Of a DNA stretch of 64,000 nt, positions 52,189 to 60,618 are shown piece by piece (the stretch's first letter is position 1; every line of letters begins with the position of its first letter). Below the pieces are notes generated by a model, which made no database searches, was not told the DNA's origin, and saw only the letters and a program-made list of their open reading frames with translations. The stretch is from a bacterium 1XD42-54. Its GTDB lineage: Bacteria; Bacillota; Clostridia; Lachnospirales; Lachnospiraceae. The translations under genes and the position numbers were made by a program. Where the stretch lies: positions 62,001 through 126,000 of the forward strand of contig RAZH01000002.1 in the NCBI GenBank assembly GCA_003612585.1. The letters run 5' to 3'.

Positions 52189-53049
52189 ATGAGCTTTGAC
52201 TGGAAAAAAGACGGAAAAAGAATTTTGATTATCTGCATTGCGGCTGTGATTTCAGCGGTGAATATCAAGACATTTGTGCGCACAGGCGGACTGTATCCGG
52301 GCGGAGCAACGGGACTTACGATTCTGATACAGCGCATCGGAGAACGCTATCTGAATGTGGAAATTCCGTATACAGTTATCAATCTGCTGTTGAACGCAGT
52401 TCCGGCTTATATTGGATTCCGATTTATCGGAAAGAAATTTACCCTGTATTCCTGTCTGATGTTTTTTCTGACCGGTCTTCTTACAGATGTGATTCCGGCG
52501 CAGGTAATCACGTATGATACGCTGTTGATTAGTATTTTTGGCGGTATTATCAACGGATTTACGATAAGCTTATGTCTGCGTGAGAATGCGACGACCGGAG
52601 GCACCGATTTTATCAGTATTTATTTGTCGGACCGGACCGGAATGGACTCTTTTAATGTGATTCTTGGCATTAATGTTGTGATTATCGGAATTGCAGGCGT
52701 TCTGTTCGGATGGGATAAGGCGCTGTATTCCATTATCTATCAGTACGCCTCCACACAGGTATTGCATACGCTTTATCAGAAATATCAGAAAAAAACGTTG
52801 TTTATTGTAACAAACAGGCCAAAGGAAATCTGTGAGGTCATTAAAGAGATGAGCCATCACGGTGCGACGATTCTGGAAGGGGAAGGGTCCTATGAAGGGT
52901 GTACGCGCGATGTTGTTTATTCTGTCATATCAAGTGCGGAATGCAAACAGGTAACGCGCGCAGTGCGTGAAGTCGATCCGAAAGCGTTTATCAATGCAAT
53001 GAGGACCGAGGAACTGACGGGACGTTTTTATCAGAAGCCGACAGAATGA
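52189..53049 (+). CDS. YitT family membrane protein
   Basis: 286 residues. It has five to six membrane segments: LIICIAAVISAVNIKTFV, GLYPGGATGLTIL, IPYTVINLLLNAVPAYIGF, LYSCLMFFLTGLLTDVIPA, LLISIFGGIINGFTISLCL and VILGINVVIIGIAGVLFG. The C-terminal soluble domain is DUF2179 (KTLFIVTNRPKEICEVIKEMSHHGATILEGEGSYEG). This is the full YitT layout. The function is unknown. It sits right before the spo0A promoter region. Confidence 0.92.
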   Translation: MSFDWKKDGKRILIICIAAVISAVNIKTFVRTGGLYPGGATGLTILIQRIGERYLNVEIPYTVINLLLNAVPAYIGFRFIGKKFTLYSCLMFFLTGLLTDVIPAQVITYDTLLISIFGGIINGFTISLCLRENATTGGTDFISIYLSDRTGMDSFNVILGINVVIIGIAGVLFGWDKALYSIIYQYASTQVLHTLYQKYQKKTLFIVTNRPKEICEVIKEMSHHGATILEGEGSYEGCTRDVVYSVISSAECKQVTRAVREVDPKAFINAMRTEELTGRFYQKPTE

Positions 53050-53264
53050 TGCCCGACGTATGTCCGGAACGCTGTTTTTTCCAGCAGATTTTCCGTATTG
53101 CGTTTATTCGACGGCAATCGGAGAAAAAAATTTCGTGATTTTCAGACTTTTTTTTATTTTCTGCGTCACTAATCGATTCCTATTACGTTATAGTATTATG
53201 TGACGTGTGCATTTTACGGCAGAAACAGGGGAGCTTTCTGTCGTTTTTGGGGGACAAGATTTTC

Positions 53265-53292
53265 TTGCCATCACGCGAGGTTGTTATATAAT
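53265..53292 (+). promoter_or_regulatory. Promoter of spo0A
   Basis: TTGCCA (53265-53270), 16-bp spacer, TATAAT (53287-53292), about 97 bp before the spo0A start. The rest of the 340-bp gap between yitT-like and spo0A is AT-rich, and only weak 0A-box-like sites are seen. Confidence 0.68.
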
Positions 53293-53389
53293 ACAAGTAG
53301 TTTTTGTACATGACAATTTTTGGTAAGGGCCCACAAAAAATGCAGCGGTGCAACGACAGAAAATTCATAGGATTGAGAGGAGTATTACG

Positions 53390-54187
53390 ATGGAAAAGCT
53401 GAATATTGCGATTGCTGACGACAATGAGAGAATGGTGCAGCTGCTTGATCAGATTGTGAGTAGTGACGAGGAGCTGCAGGTGGTTGGAAAGGCCGGAAAC
53501 GGAGAGGATCTGATTGAGATCATCCGAGAGAAGAAACCGGATGTTGTGCTGCTGGATATTATCATGCCGAAACTGGACGGACTTACTGTAATGGACAGAG
53601 TCAATCAGGATTCCAATCTGAGAAAGCCTGCGTTTATCGTGATATCTGCGGTTAGTCAGGAAAAGATGACAGAGGATGCGTTTGAGCTGGGAGCGGATTA
53701 TTATATTTTAAAGCCGTTTGACAATGACACTGTGGTGAACCGGATCAAACGTGTGCGTACAAGACAGCTTCGAAACGCGTCAAAGACAAAAAAGATAAGC
53801 GCATACGAAAGCCAGAAAGCATATATGGAACATAATCTGGAAACAGATGTGACAAATATCATACATGAAGTCGGCGTTCCGGCACATATTAAAGGATATC
53901 AGTACTTAAGAGATGCGATTATCATGTCTGTGAATGATATGGAAATGCTGAATTCCATTACAAAAATCCTCTATCCGACAATAGCAAAGCGTCATCAGAC
54001 AACGCCGAGCAGAGTCGAGCGTGCAATCCGGCATGCGATTGAGGTAGCATGGAGCCGCGGTAAAATGGATACGATTGAAGAGCTGTTTGGCTACACGGTC
54101 AGCGGTGGAAAAGGGAAACCCACGAATTCAGAATTTATTGCGTTGATTGCGGATAAGATACGTCTGGAATATAAAAACCGGGCCTGA
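53390..54187 (+). CDS. spo0A: Stage 0 sporulation protein A
   Basis: 265 residues from ATG 53390 (GAGAGGAG upstream). The master response regulator of sporulation. The receiver domain has Asp10-Asp11 (IADDNERM), phosphorylated Asp56 ([11 protein letters not shown]), Ser86 and Lys108 (ILKPFD). The linker is Lys/Arg-rich. The Spo0A DNA-binding domain contains [21 protein letters not shown] and [20 protein letters not shown], the recognition helix that is almost unchanged among spore formers. It normally follows spoIVB, but here it is 15.5 kb away. Confidence 0.97.
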   Translation: MEKLNIAIADDNERMVQLLDQIVSSDEELQVVGKAGNGEDLIEIIREKKPDVVLLDIIMPKLDGLTVMDRVNQDSNLRKPAFIVISAVSQEKMTEDAFELGADYYILKPFDNDTVVNRIKRVRTRQLRNASKTKKISAYESQKAYMEHNLETDVTNIIHEVGVPAHIKGYQYLRDAIIMSVNDMEMLNSITKILYPTIAKRHQTTPSRVERAIRHAIEVAWSRGKMDTIEELFGYTVSGGKGKPTNSEFIALIADKIRLEYKNRA

Positions 54188-54268
54188 ACAAATGTAAATA
54201 AAGTCTTTTCATTGCGCCGAAAATGAGTTATAATTTTTATAATATTCGTAATGAGCGGAGGTTCGTAT

Positions 54269-55714
54269 ATGAAAAGAATACTTTATGTTGCTTCTGAAGC
54301 AGTGCCGTTTATCAAGACAGGAGGACTTGCCGATGTAGTAGGTTCTCTTCCGAAATGTTTTAATAAAGATGAGTATGATGTCCGTGTAATTCTTCCCAAA
54401 TATATGTGCATGAGCGAAGAGTGGAAGAGTAAAATGAACTATGTGACGCATTTTTATATGGATCTTGCATGGCGTTCTCAGTATGTCGGCGTTTTGGAGA
54501 TGCAGTATGACGGCATACAGTTTTACTTTATTGACAATGAATATTATTTTTCCGGTGCCAAGCCATACGGAAACATTTATCAGGATATCGAAAAATTTGC
54601 ATTCTTTTCAAAAGCAGCCCTTTCCGCACTTCCGCTGATCGGCTTTCAGCCGGATATCGTTCACTGCCATGACTGGCAGACGGGGTTGGTTCCGGTGCTT
54701 CTTAAGGATAAGTTTCATGAGGGTGAGTTTTTCCGGAATATGAAGTCCGTGATCACGATCCACAACCTGAAATTCCAGGGTGTGTGGGATGTCAAGACTG
54801 TACGTGATATTACAGGACTTCCGGCATATTATTTCACACCGGATAAGCTGGAGGCCTATGGCGACGCAAATTATCTCAAAGGCGGTATTGTCTATGCAGA
54901 TGCGATCACAACAGTGAGCGACACGTATGCGGAGGAGATCAAGACGCCGTTTTACGGAGAAGGCCTGGATGGTCTGATGCGTGCGCGTTCGGGGAGCCTG
55001 CGAGGGATTGTAAACGGTATTGATTACGATGTATTTAATCCTGAGACAGATACGCTGATTGAGAACAACTACAACAGCCGTAACTTCCGTAAAGAAAAGA
55101 TCAAAAACAAGAGAGCATTGCAGCGCGAGCTTGGCCTTGAGCAGAATGACGGCACCTTTATGGTGGGAATCGTATCGAGACTGACAGACCAGAAAGGCTT
55201 TGATCTGATTGCTTATATGATGGATGAGATGTGCCAGAATAACATCCAGATTGTTGTGCTTGGTACAGGCGAAGAAAAATACGAAAATATGTTCCGGCAC
55301 TTTGCATGGAAGTATCAGGGCAAGGTATCGGCCAATATTTTCTATTCAGAAGCTCTGTCGCATAAGGTTTACGCTGCCTGTGATGCGTTTCTGATGCCGT
55401 CACTGTTTGAGCCGTGCGGTTTGTCACAGCTTATGAGCTTGCGCTATGGTACTGTGCCGATTGTCCGCGAGACCGGCGGACTGAAGGACACGGTGATTCC
55501 GTACAACGAGTATGAGAGCACAGGAACAGGCTTTAGCTTTGCAAATTACAATGCACACGAGATGTATTTTACGTTGCAGTATGCAATGAACATTTATTAC
55601 AACAAAAAGCGTGAATGGAATAAACTGATTGACCGCGGTATGGCAGCTGATTTCTCCTGGAATCACTCTGCGAGCAAATATCAGGAAATGTACGACTGGC
55701 TGTGTTCTTACTGA
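54269..55714 (+). CDS. glgA: Glycogen synthase
   Basis: 481 residues from ATG 54269 (GCGGAGG upstream). It adds glucose from ADP-glucose to glycogen (GT5). The N-terminal VASEAVPFIKTGGLADVVGSLPK holds the KTGGL motif. DIVHCHDWQTGLVP, TIHNLKFQGVW and GIVNGIDYDVFNPETD follow. The second Rossmann domain has FMVGIVSRLTDQKGFDLI and the C-terminal FLMPSLFEPCGLSQLMSLRYG with the E-x7-E pattern near LFEPCGLSQL. The length is normal. glgB is at 9933; no ADP-glucose pyrophosphorylase gene is here. Confidence 0.96.
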   Translation: MKRILYVASEAVPFIKTGGLADVVGSLPKCFNKDEYDVRVILPKYMCMSEEWKSKMNYVTHFYMDLAWRSQYVGVLEMQYDGIQFYFIDNEYYFSGAKPYGNIYQDIEKFAFFSKAALSALPLIGFQPDIVHCHDWQTGLVPVLLKDKFHEGEFFRNMKSVITIHNLKFQGVWDVKTVRDITGLPAYYFTPDKLEAYGDANYLKGGIVYADAITTVSDTYAEEIKTPFYGEGLDGLMRARSGSLRGIVNGIDYDVFNPETDTLIENNYNSRNFRKEKIKNKRALQRELGLEQNDGTFMVGIVSRLTDQKGFDLIAYMMDEMCQNNIQIVVLGTGEEKYENMFRHFAWKYQGKVSANIFYSEALSHKVYAACDAFLMPSLFEPCGLSQLMSLRYGTVPIVRETGGLKDTVIPYNEYESTGTGFSFANYNAHEMYFTLQYAMNIYYNKKREWNKLIDRGMAADFSWNHSASKYQEMYDWLCSY

Positions 55715-55787
55715 TTCTGAGAGAATTTTGTCAGAACTATTTTTGGTCAGAACTACATTTTTGGTTTTTCTGTCAGGATGCATATTT

Positions 55788-55847
55788 TCCCTCCTGTCCG
55801 GAGATACTGAGATCGTAACTCAAGTATCCGGAAGGAGGGATTTTTTT
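55788..55847 (+). promoter_or_regulatory. Hairpin serving as glgA terminator and covering the next ribosome binding site
   Basis: TCCCTCC (55788-55794) pairs with GGAGGGA (55834-55840). Inside, CCGG with ATACT/AGTAT and GAG/CTC extends the stem with small bulges. Seven T follow (55841-55847) and ATG of the coat gene starts at 55848. The right arm contains the AAGGAGGGA ribosome binding site of that gene. So the element has the form of an intrinsic terminator and also hides a start site. Confidence 0.85.
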
Positions 55848-56033
55848 ATGAATCAGATATCAGAGCTTGACCTTCAGAACCTTCGCCACCTGATTGGCGG
55901 ATTTTCCACGACCCATTGTAAAATGCAGGCTTATGCACAGCAGGCAACAGACCCGGGCGTGAAGCAGTTTTTCCAGAAATCTGCGCAGTCTGCAATGCAG
56001 AGCAAGCAGCAGCTGATGCAGTTTTTGCAGTAA
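55848..56033 (+). CDS. Small CotF-type spore coat-like protein
   Basis: 61 residues from ATG 55848 (AAGGAGGGA). The sequence NQISELDLQNLRHLIGGFSTTHCKMQAYAQQATDPGVKQFFQKSAQSAMQSKQQLMQFL is a helical hairpin with no catalytic motif. It resembles the short relatives of the CotF/ferritin-like coat proteins. The CotF-family gene follows 24 bp downstream, so the pair is probably expressed during sporulation. Confidence 0.7.
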   Translation: MNQISELDLQNLRHLIGGFSTTHCKMQAYAQQATDPGVKQFFQKSAQSAMQSKQQLMQFLQ

Positions 56034-56057
56034 GAGATAAATAAGGAGGAAACAGAC

Positions 56058-56306
56058 ATGGACGAGAAAACAATGGTATCCGATACGCTGGCTGGCATCA
56101 ATGGCGAGCTGGTACGCTACGGAGAGATGATTCCGCAGACAGAGAATGCACAGCTGAAGCAGACTCTGAAGCAGTTCCGCAATCAGTGTGAGCAGTCTCA
56201 GGAAGAGATTTATCAGATTGCAAGAAGCAAACAGTACTATGTTCCGGCAGCACAGGCAACCAGAGAAGAAATTGAGCATGTAAAATCAATACTGTCTCAG
56301 ATGTAA
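56058..56306 (+). CDS. CotF family spore coat protein
   Basis: 82 residues, with AAGGAGGAAAC upstream. The sequence MVSDTLAGINGELVRYGEMIPQTENAQLKQTLKQFRNQCEQSQEEIYQIARSKQYYVPA is the usual helix pair of CotF proteins, with the YYVPA element. It is expected in the spore coat. No membrane segment is present. Confidence 0.82.
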   Translation: MDEKTMVSDTLAGINGELVRYGEMIPQTENAQLKQTLKQFRNQCEQSQEEIYQIARSKQYYVPAAQATREEIEHVKSILSQM

Positions 56307-56399
56307 TCAGGGAATAGAACCAGGGAATGATAACAGAAATCCTGCCATGAGGCCGATGTAAATGAGTTTCAGGTACAGACGGCACATTTTTGGATAGGA

Positions 56400-56440
56400 C
56401 TGTCGCATGAAAGAGGGACGATTCTTTTTTCATGCGGCAG
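56400..56440. terminator. Hairpin between convergent coat and flippase genes
   Basis: CTGTCGCATG (56400-56409) pairs with CATGCGGCAG (56431-56440) with one G-T pair. A T run lies in the loop side. A shared 3' end for the two convergent transcripts is likely. Confidence 0.55.
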
Positions 56441-56488
56441 CCCTGCTCTGAAAGGACAGGAGAAAGATCAGTCTGTTTCAGAAGTGTT

Positions 56489-58099
56489 TTATGAGCGTCT
56501 GGTTCCATGATTTTTTGTGGAAGCAAATCTGGAATGACGCAGAAGCTTTTGAGGCAGCATGCTCTGCGGCAGCAGGAAAAAGCACGGGATCAGAAATGAG
56601 ATGCCAAAAAGCACCGCCAAAAGGAGCGTTCCGCCCCAGGAAGGTACAGAAAAACGGGGGCAAAACAGGCGCAGAGCGGTCAGTCCGGCTCCGCACAGGA
56701 TGCATAAAAGGGCAGGTTTTAACAGAGCGTCCGTGAGGCTTGCAGTAAAGCCGACAGCACGGTGCAGCGTGATCAGGGAACAGACTACGATAAAAGCCTG
56801 GCTGACCAGCATTCCGATAAAGTAACCGTCAATGCCGATGTCCGGTACCAGAAAAAGAATACATAGAAGCCGGACGCAAAACCCTGCCGTATTCCACACA
56901 GAAGCAGCGGCTGTTTTTCCCATTCCGTGCAAAACGCTTATAAGTGTCGTGTTGATATAGACGAAGGGACAAAGCAGCGCCAGTTTTCTCGTAAAAACTC
57001 CGGCCAGGGAGCTGTGGAATAAAAGCGTCCCCAGATCATTTCCGAAAAGTAAAAAACCAGTTAAAAAGAAATAACCTAAAAGAAGGCTGCCCTGAAAACT
57101 GGCATTGATCGTGTCAGTTATTTTTTTGTCCTGATTCAGTGCACGTGCTTCTGAAACGGCCGGAAGGAGCAGCGTTCCGATGGCGCTTGTTACTGCGGTT
57201 GGAAACATGAGAAGCGGCAGTGCCATGCCAGTCAGGGTGCCATATACGGCGAGCGCATCCAGGGAGCTGTGACCGAACTGACCAAGCATTTGCGGGAGCA
57301 GTGCGGCTTCAATTCCCTGTAGGACGCAGAGGAGCATTCGGCTCAGACCAAGCGGCGCCGAAACTGCCAGTGTTTTTTTTGTATCGCGGCGAATTAAGCG
57401 AAAGAAGGAATGGCGCCGGATCACGGAAAGTGCCGGAGATGCCATCTGTTCTTCCTGGAGTTGGTGTTTTCCAAAGACAAGGTGATAAATACAAAACAGG
57501 GCAGCGGCCAGTTCTCCGGCAAGCTGACCAAGTGCCATGATATTGGCGTTTGCGGTGCGCCCGCTTTTCTTGAAAATCATATAGAAAAGCATAACCGCAG
57601 TGATGCGCAACAGCTGCTCGATCAGCTGAGATGCCGCAGAAACGGGAATATTTTTCTTCCCGATAAAAAATCCGTTCAGACAGCCATGGATGGCAGAAAA
57701 AGGCAGAGAAAAAGCAATGATTTGCAGCAGAGGAGCACAGCTTGGCTCTAAAAGAAAATAAGTAGCCAGCCAGAGTGAACCACCAAAAAGCGCGGCACAG
57801 CACACCGTAGATAAGGTGATGGAAAGGAACAGCGCGCAGGCGAGAATACGGATTGCGGATTTCTGGTCTTTTTCTGCATAATATTCCGCAGTGAAGCGGG
57901 AAACGGCAGTCTGAATGCCGCCGCAGGAAAGGGCGGAGCAAAATGCCAAAACAGGAAAAGTGAGTTGAAATCGTCCGATTTCGGCTGCACCGATTGTACG
58001 GGATAGGAATATTTTATAGAAGAACCCCGCTGCTCTGGTAAGTAGCCCTGCCACAGTCAGAAGAAAAGTGCCTTTTAAAAGATAATGTCGTTCATTCAT
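56489..58099 (-). CDS. SpoVB/MurJ-like polysaccharide flippase
   Basis: 536 residues from the ATG ending at 58099. About 14 membrane segments. The N terminus LLKGTFLLTVAGLLTRAAGFFYKIFLSRTIGAAEIGRFQL is the SpoVB signature (MOP/MATE-like), followed by ALSCGGIQTAVSRFTAEYYAEKD. It moves lipid-linked precursors across the membrane. Several members of this family are needed for the spore cortex. The charged ends and full length argue for a working gene. A specific SpoVB assignment is likely but paralogues are common. Confidence 0.85.
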   Translation of the reverse strand: MNERHYLLKGTFLLTVAGLLTRAAGFFYKIFLSRTIGAAEIGRFQLTFPVLAFCSALSCGGIQTAVSRFTAEYYAEKDQKSAIRILACALFLSITLSTVCCAALFGGSLWLATYFLLEPSCAPLLQIIAFSLPFSAIHGCLNGFFIGKKNIPVSAASQLIEQLLRITAVMLFYMIFKKSGRTANANIMALGQLAGELAAALFCIYHLVFGKHQLQEEQMASPALSVIRRHSFFRLIRRDTKKTLAVSAPLGLSRMLLCVLQGIEAALLPQMLGQFGHSSLDALAVYGTLTGMALPLLMFPTAVTSAIGTLLLPAVSEARALNQDKKITDTINASFQGSLLLGYFFLTGFLLFGNDLGTLLFHSSLAGVFTRKLALLCPFVYINTTLISVLHGMGKTAAASVWNTAGFCVRLLCILFLVPDIGIDGYFIGMLVSQAFIVVCSLITLHRAVGFTASLTDALLKPALLCILCGAGLTALRLFCPRFSVPSWGGTLLLAVLFGISFLIPCFFLLPQSMLPQKLLRHSRFASTKNHGTRRS

Positions 58100-58175
58100 G
58101 AATAAATCCTGTCTCAGTGTTTGTTCAATATATGCAGATTGGAAGAGCGGATAGTACGAATTCCGCAAAACAGGC

Positions 58176-58204
58176 TTGACAGGAAAGAAAACGAGTGTTA
58201 TTCT
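58176..58204 (+). promoter_or_regulatory. Promoter of the Rrf2-iscS operon
   Basis: TTGACA (58176-58181), 17-bp spacer, TATTCT (58199-58204), about 67 bp before the Rrf2 gene start. Confidence 0.75.
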
Positions 58205-58213
58205 GAACAAGAA

Positions 58214-58234
58214 ATCCGAGTAAAACACTCGGAT
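58214..58234 (+). promoter_or_regulatory. Inverted repeat, probable Rrf2 operator
   Basis: ATCCGAGT (58214-58221) and ACTCGGAT (58227-58234), a perfect 8-bp inverted repeat with a 5-bp spacer, starts 10 bp after the -10 box. This is where an autoregulating Rrf2/IscR-type repressor would be expected to bind. Confidence 0.65.
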
Positions 58235-58270
58235 ATAAGAGCAGTTTTATCTTCTGTAAAGGAGAAAAAG

Positions 58271-58741
58271 ATGAAATTATCAACAAAAGGAAGATATGGC
58301 CTTCGCGCTATGATCGATCTGGCACAGTACAGTGAGCATGAGGCTGTGTCGATCAGCAGTATTTCCCAGAGACAGAATATTTCAGAAAGTTATCTGGAGC
58401 AGCTTGTGGCAAAGCTTCGAAAGGCAGAGCTGGTTACGGGCATTCGGGGCGCGCAGGGAGGGTATCGCCTGATGCGCGCGGCAGATACGATTTCTGTCGG
58501 AGATGTGCTGCGGGCACTGGAAGGGAATCTGTCTATGGTCGAATGTTCGGAACACACAGATGAGGGATGTGTCGGAGCAGATCTTTGTGTCACAAAATAT
58601 GTTTGGCAAAAGATTAATGAGAGTATCACAAGAACTGTAGATGAGATCATGCTGAGCCAGCTTGTGGAAGAAAGCAGAAAAGCACAGAAAAACAGGGAGA
58701 CCCAGCCTCCGGATTACGGCAGCAGAAGCTGCCTGGGGTAG
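58271..58741 (+). CDS. Rrf2 family (IscR-like) transcriptional regulator
   Basis: 156 residues from ATG 58271 (AAAGGAGA). The winged HTH is MKLSTKGRYGLRAMIDLAQYSEHEAVSISSISQRQNISESYLEQLVAKLRKAELV, then GIRGAQGGYRLMRAADTISVGDVLRALEG. Three Cys (92, 100, 106) with CSEHTDEGCVGADLC form the Fe-S cluster site of IscR proteins. The C-terminal tail is extra. It is the first gene of an operon with iscS (29 bp later) and probably iscU and mnmA, and senses the cell's Fe-S status. Confidence 0.93.
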   Translation: MKLSTKGRYGLRAMIDLAQYSEHEAVSISSISQRQNISESYLEQLVAKLRKAELVTGIRGAQGGYRLMRAADTISVGDVLRALEGNLSMVECSEHTDEGCVGADLCVTKYVWQKINESITRTVDEIMLSQLVEESRKAQKNRETQPPDYGSRSCLG

Positions 58742-58769
58742 ATGGCCAGGATCAAAGGAGAGTAGAAAT

Positions 58770-59957
58770 ATGGATAGATTTGTTTATCTGGACAATGCAG
58801 CAACGACAAAAACTTCGCCGACCGTGCTGGAAGCGATGCTTCCGTATTTTTCGGAGCTTTATGGAAATGCGTCCAGCATTTACAGCATTGGCGTAGAGAG
58901 CAAAGAAGCGATTACACAAAGCAGGGAAATGATTGCCTCAACTTTGGGGGCAAAACCTGAGGAAATTTATTTTACAGCGGGCGGCACGGAGGCAGATAAC
59001 TGGGCGCTCAAGGCGACGGCAGAGGCTTATGGAGGAAAAGGAAAGCATATCATTACGTCTAAAATCGAACACCATGCGATCCTGCATACGTGTGCGAATC
59101 TGGAAAAATGCGGCTATGAAGTCACGTATATTGATGTGGATGAAAACGGCGTCATCAAACTGGAAGAACTGAAAAAAGCAATCCGGCCGGATACGATTCT
59201 GATTTCTGTGATGTTTGCAAATAATGAAATCGGGACGATTCAGCCGATTCGTGCGATTGGCGAGCTGGCGGCGCAGCATGGCATTTTGTTCCATACGGAT
59301 GCTGTGCAGGCATACGGACAGCTTCCGATTAATGTAGATGAGCTGCACATTGATATGCTTAGCTCCAGCGCGCATAAGGTAAACGGACCGAAGGGTATCG
59401 GATTTCTGTATATCCGCAAGGGAGTGAAAATCCGCTCTTTCATACATGGGGGCGCGCAGGAACGGAAACGCCGCGCAGGCACAGAAAATGTTCCGGCTAT
59501 TGTCGGTTATGGCCAGGCTGCGAAGGAAGCATTTTCTTCCATGCAGGAGCGGACAGCCGGGGAAAGAGAGCTGAGAGATTACCTGATTGATCGTATGGAA
59601 AAGGAAATCCCGTTTACGAGGCTGAACGGAGACCGCAAAAACCGTCTTCCGAACAATGCGAATTTCAGTTTTCAGTTTATTGAGGGAGAATCTCTTCTGA
59701 TTATGCTTGACATGGAAGGGATCTGCGCATCCAGTGGTTCTGCCTGTACCTCAGGGTCTCTTGACCCGTCCCATGTGCTTCTTGCGATTGGGCTTCCGCA
59801 TGAAATCGCACATGGCTCGCTGCGCCTCACGCTCGGTGCAGATACGACAAAAGAGGATATTGACTATGTGGTGGAAAAGACGAAGGGAATCGTCGAACGG
59901 CTGCGCAGTATGTCACCGCTTTATGAAGATTTCTTAAAAAAATGTCAAAAGCGATAA
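58770..59957 (+). CDS. iscS: Cysteine desulfurase
   Basis: 395 residues from ATG 58770 (AAAGGAGA). It takes sulfur from cysteine for Fe-S clusters and thiolation. The PLP Lys203 lies in SSAHKVNGPKG, with the upstream HTDAVQAYGQL. The catalytic Cys326 lies in SSGSACTSGSLDPSHVLLAIG. YLDNAATTKTSPTVLEAM at the N terminus and the roughly 395-residue length fit the class I (IscS/NifS) group. It is next to the Rrf2 regulator and iscU. Confidence 0.95.
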   Translation: MDRFVYLDNAATTKTSPTVLEAMLPYFSELYGNASSIYSIGVESKEAITQSREMIASTLGAKPEEIYFTAGGTEADNWALKATAEAYGGKGKHIITSKIEHHAILHTCANLEKCGYEVTYIDVDENGVIKLEELKKAIRPDTILISVMFANNEIGTIQPIRAIGELAAQHGILFHTDAVQAYGQLPINVDELHIDMLSSSAHKVNGPKGIGFLYIRKGVKIRSFIHGGAQERKRRAGTENVPAIVGYGQAAKEAFSSMQERTAGERELRDYLIDRMEKEIPFTRLNGDRKNRLPNNANFSFQFIEGESLLIMLDMEGICASSGSACTSGSLDPSHVLLAIGLPHEIAHGSLRLTLGADTTKEDIDYVVEKTKGIVERLRSMSPLYEDFLKKCQKR

Positions 59958-60150
59958 TACAAGATCCCAATGGGACAAAAAACAAATAACAAAAGATATC
60001 AATTACACAAGCTATTCATAACACAAAATATAAATTAAGAGAAAGTTCCCGTAACGAGTAAATACAGATAAAATAGAGGAAAACAGGACAAAATAGGACT
60101 AATACAGAAAGAATGGAAAAAGCAGCACGGGAATTTGGAGGAGATGAATT

Positions 60151-60591
60151 ATGTACTCAGAAAAAGTAATGGATCATTTTCAGAATCCGCGAAATGTCGG
60201 CGAAATAGAAAATGCCAGCGGAGTCGGTACGGTTGGAAACGCGAAGTGCGGAGATATTATGAGGATTTATCTTGACATTGACGAAAACGATATCATCCGA
60301 GATTGTAAATTTAAAACATTTGGTTGTGGCGCAGCAGTGGCAACGAGCAGTATGGCGACAGAGCTTGTAAAGGGAAAATCCATCCAGGAGGCGCTTCAGG
60401 TGACCAATAAGGCGGTGATGGAGGCACTTGACGGGCTTCCTCCTGTGAAGGTTCACTGTTCTTTGCTTGCGGAAGAGGCGATTCACGCAGCTCTTTGGGA
60501 TTATGCGGAAAAGCATGGAATCAAGATTGAGGGTCTGGAAAAACCGAAGTCGGATATTCATGAGGACGAAGAAGAGGAAGAAGAGTATTAA
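60151..60591 (+). CDS. iscU: Fe-S cluster assembly scaffold IscU/NifU
   Basis: 146 residues, with GGAGGAG upstream. Conserved Cys33 (NAKCGD, with Asp35), Cys59 (TFGCGAA) and Cys103 (KVHCSLLAEEAIHAAL) form the scaffold site. The C-terminal 12 residues are acidic (EDEEEEEEY), which is an unusual addition. The sulfur comes from the IscS gene 193 bp upstream. The gap between them (59958-60150) is AT-rich and shows no clear gene or terminator. Confidence 0.95.
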   Translation: MYSEKVMDHFQNPRNVGEIENASGVGTVGNAKCGDIMRIYLDIDENDIIRDCKFKTFGCGAAVATSSMATELVKGKSIQEALQVTNKAVMEALDGLPPVKVHCSLLAEEAIHAALWDYAEKHGIKIEGLEKPKSDIHEDEEEEEEY

Positions 60592-60618
60592 GGCAGTTTC
60601 GGGAGGGAGACCACAGGA

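Noticed and set aside
53100-53250. Possible 0A boxes (TTCGACG, TGTCGTT) upstream of spo0A
   Set aside because: Each has one or two mismatches to TGNCGAA and the positions are not convincing, so no site is claimed.
37892-53389. Prophage or integrative element between spoIVB and spo0A
   Set aside because: No integrase, relaxase, phage structural gene or flanking repeat was seen; only called an accessory block.
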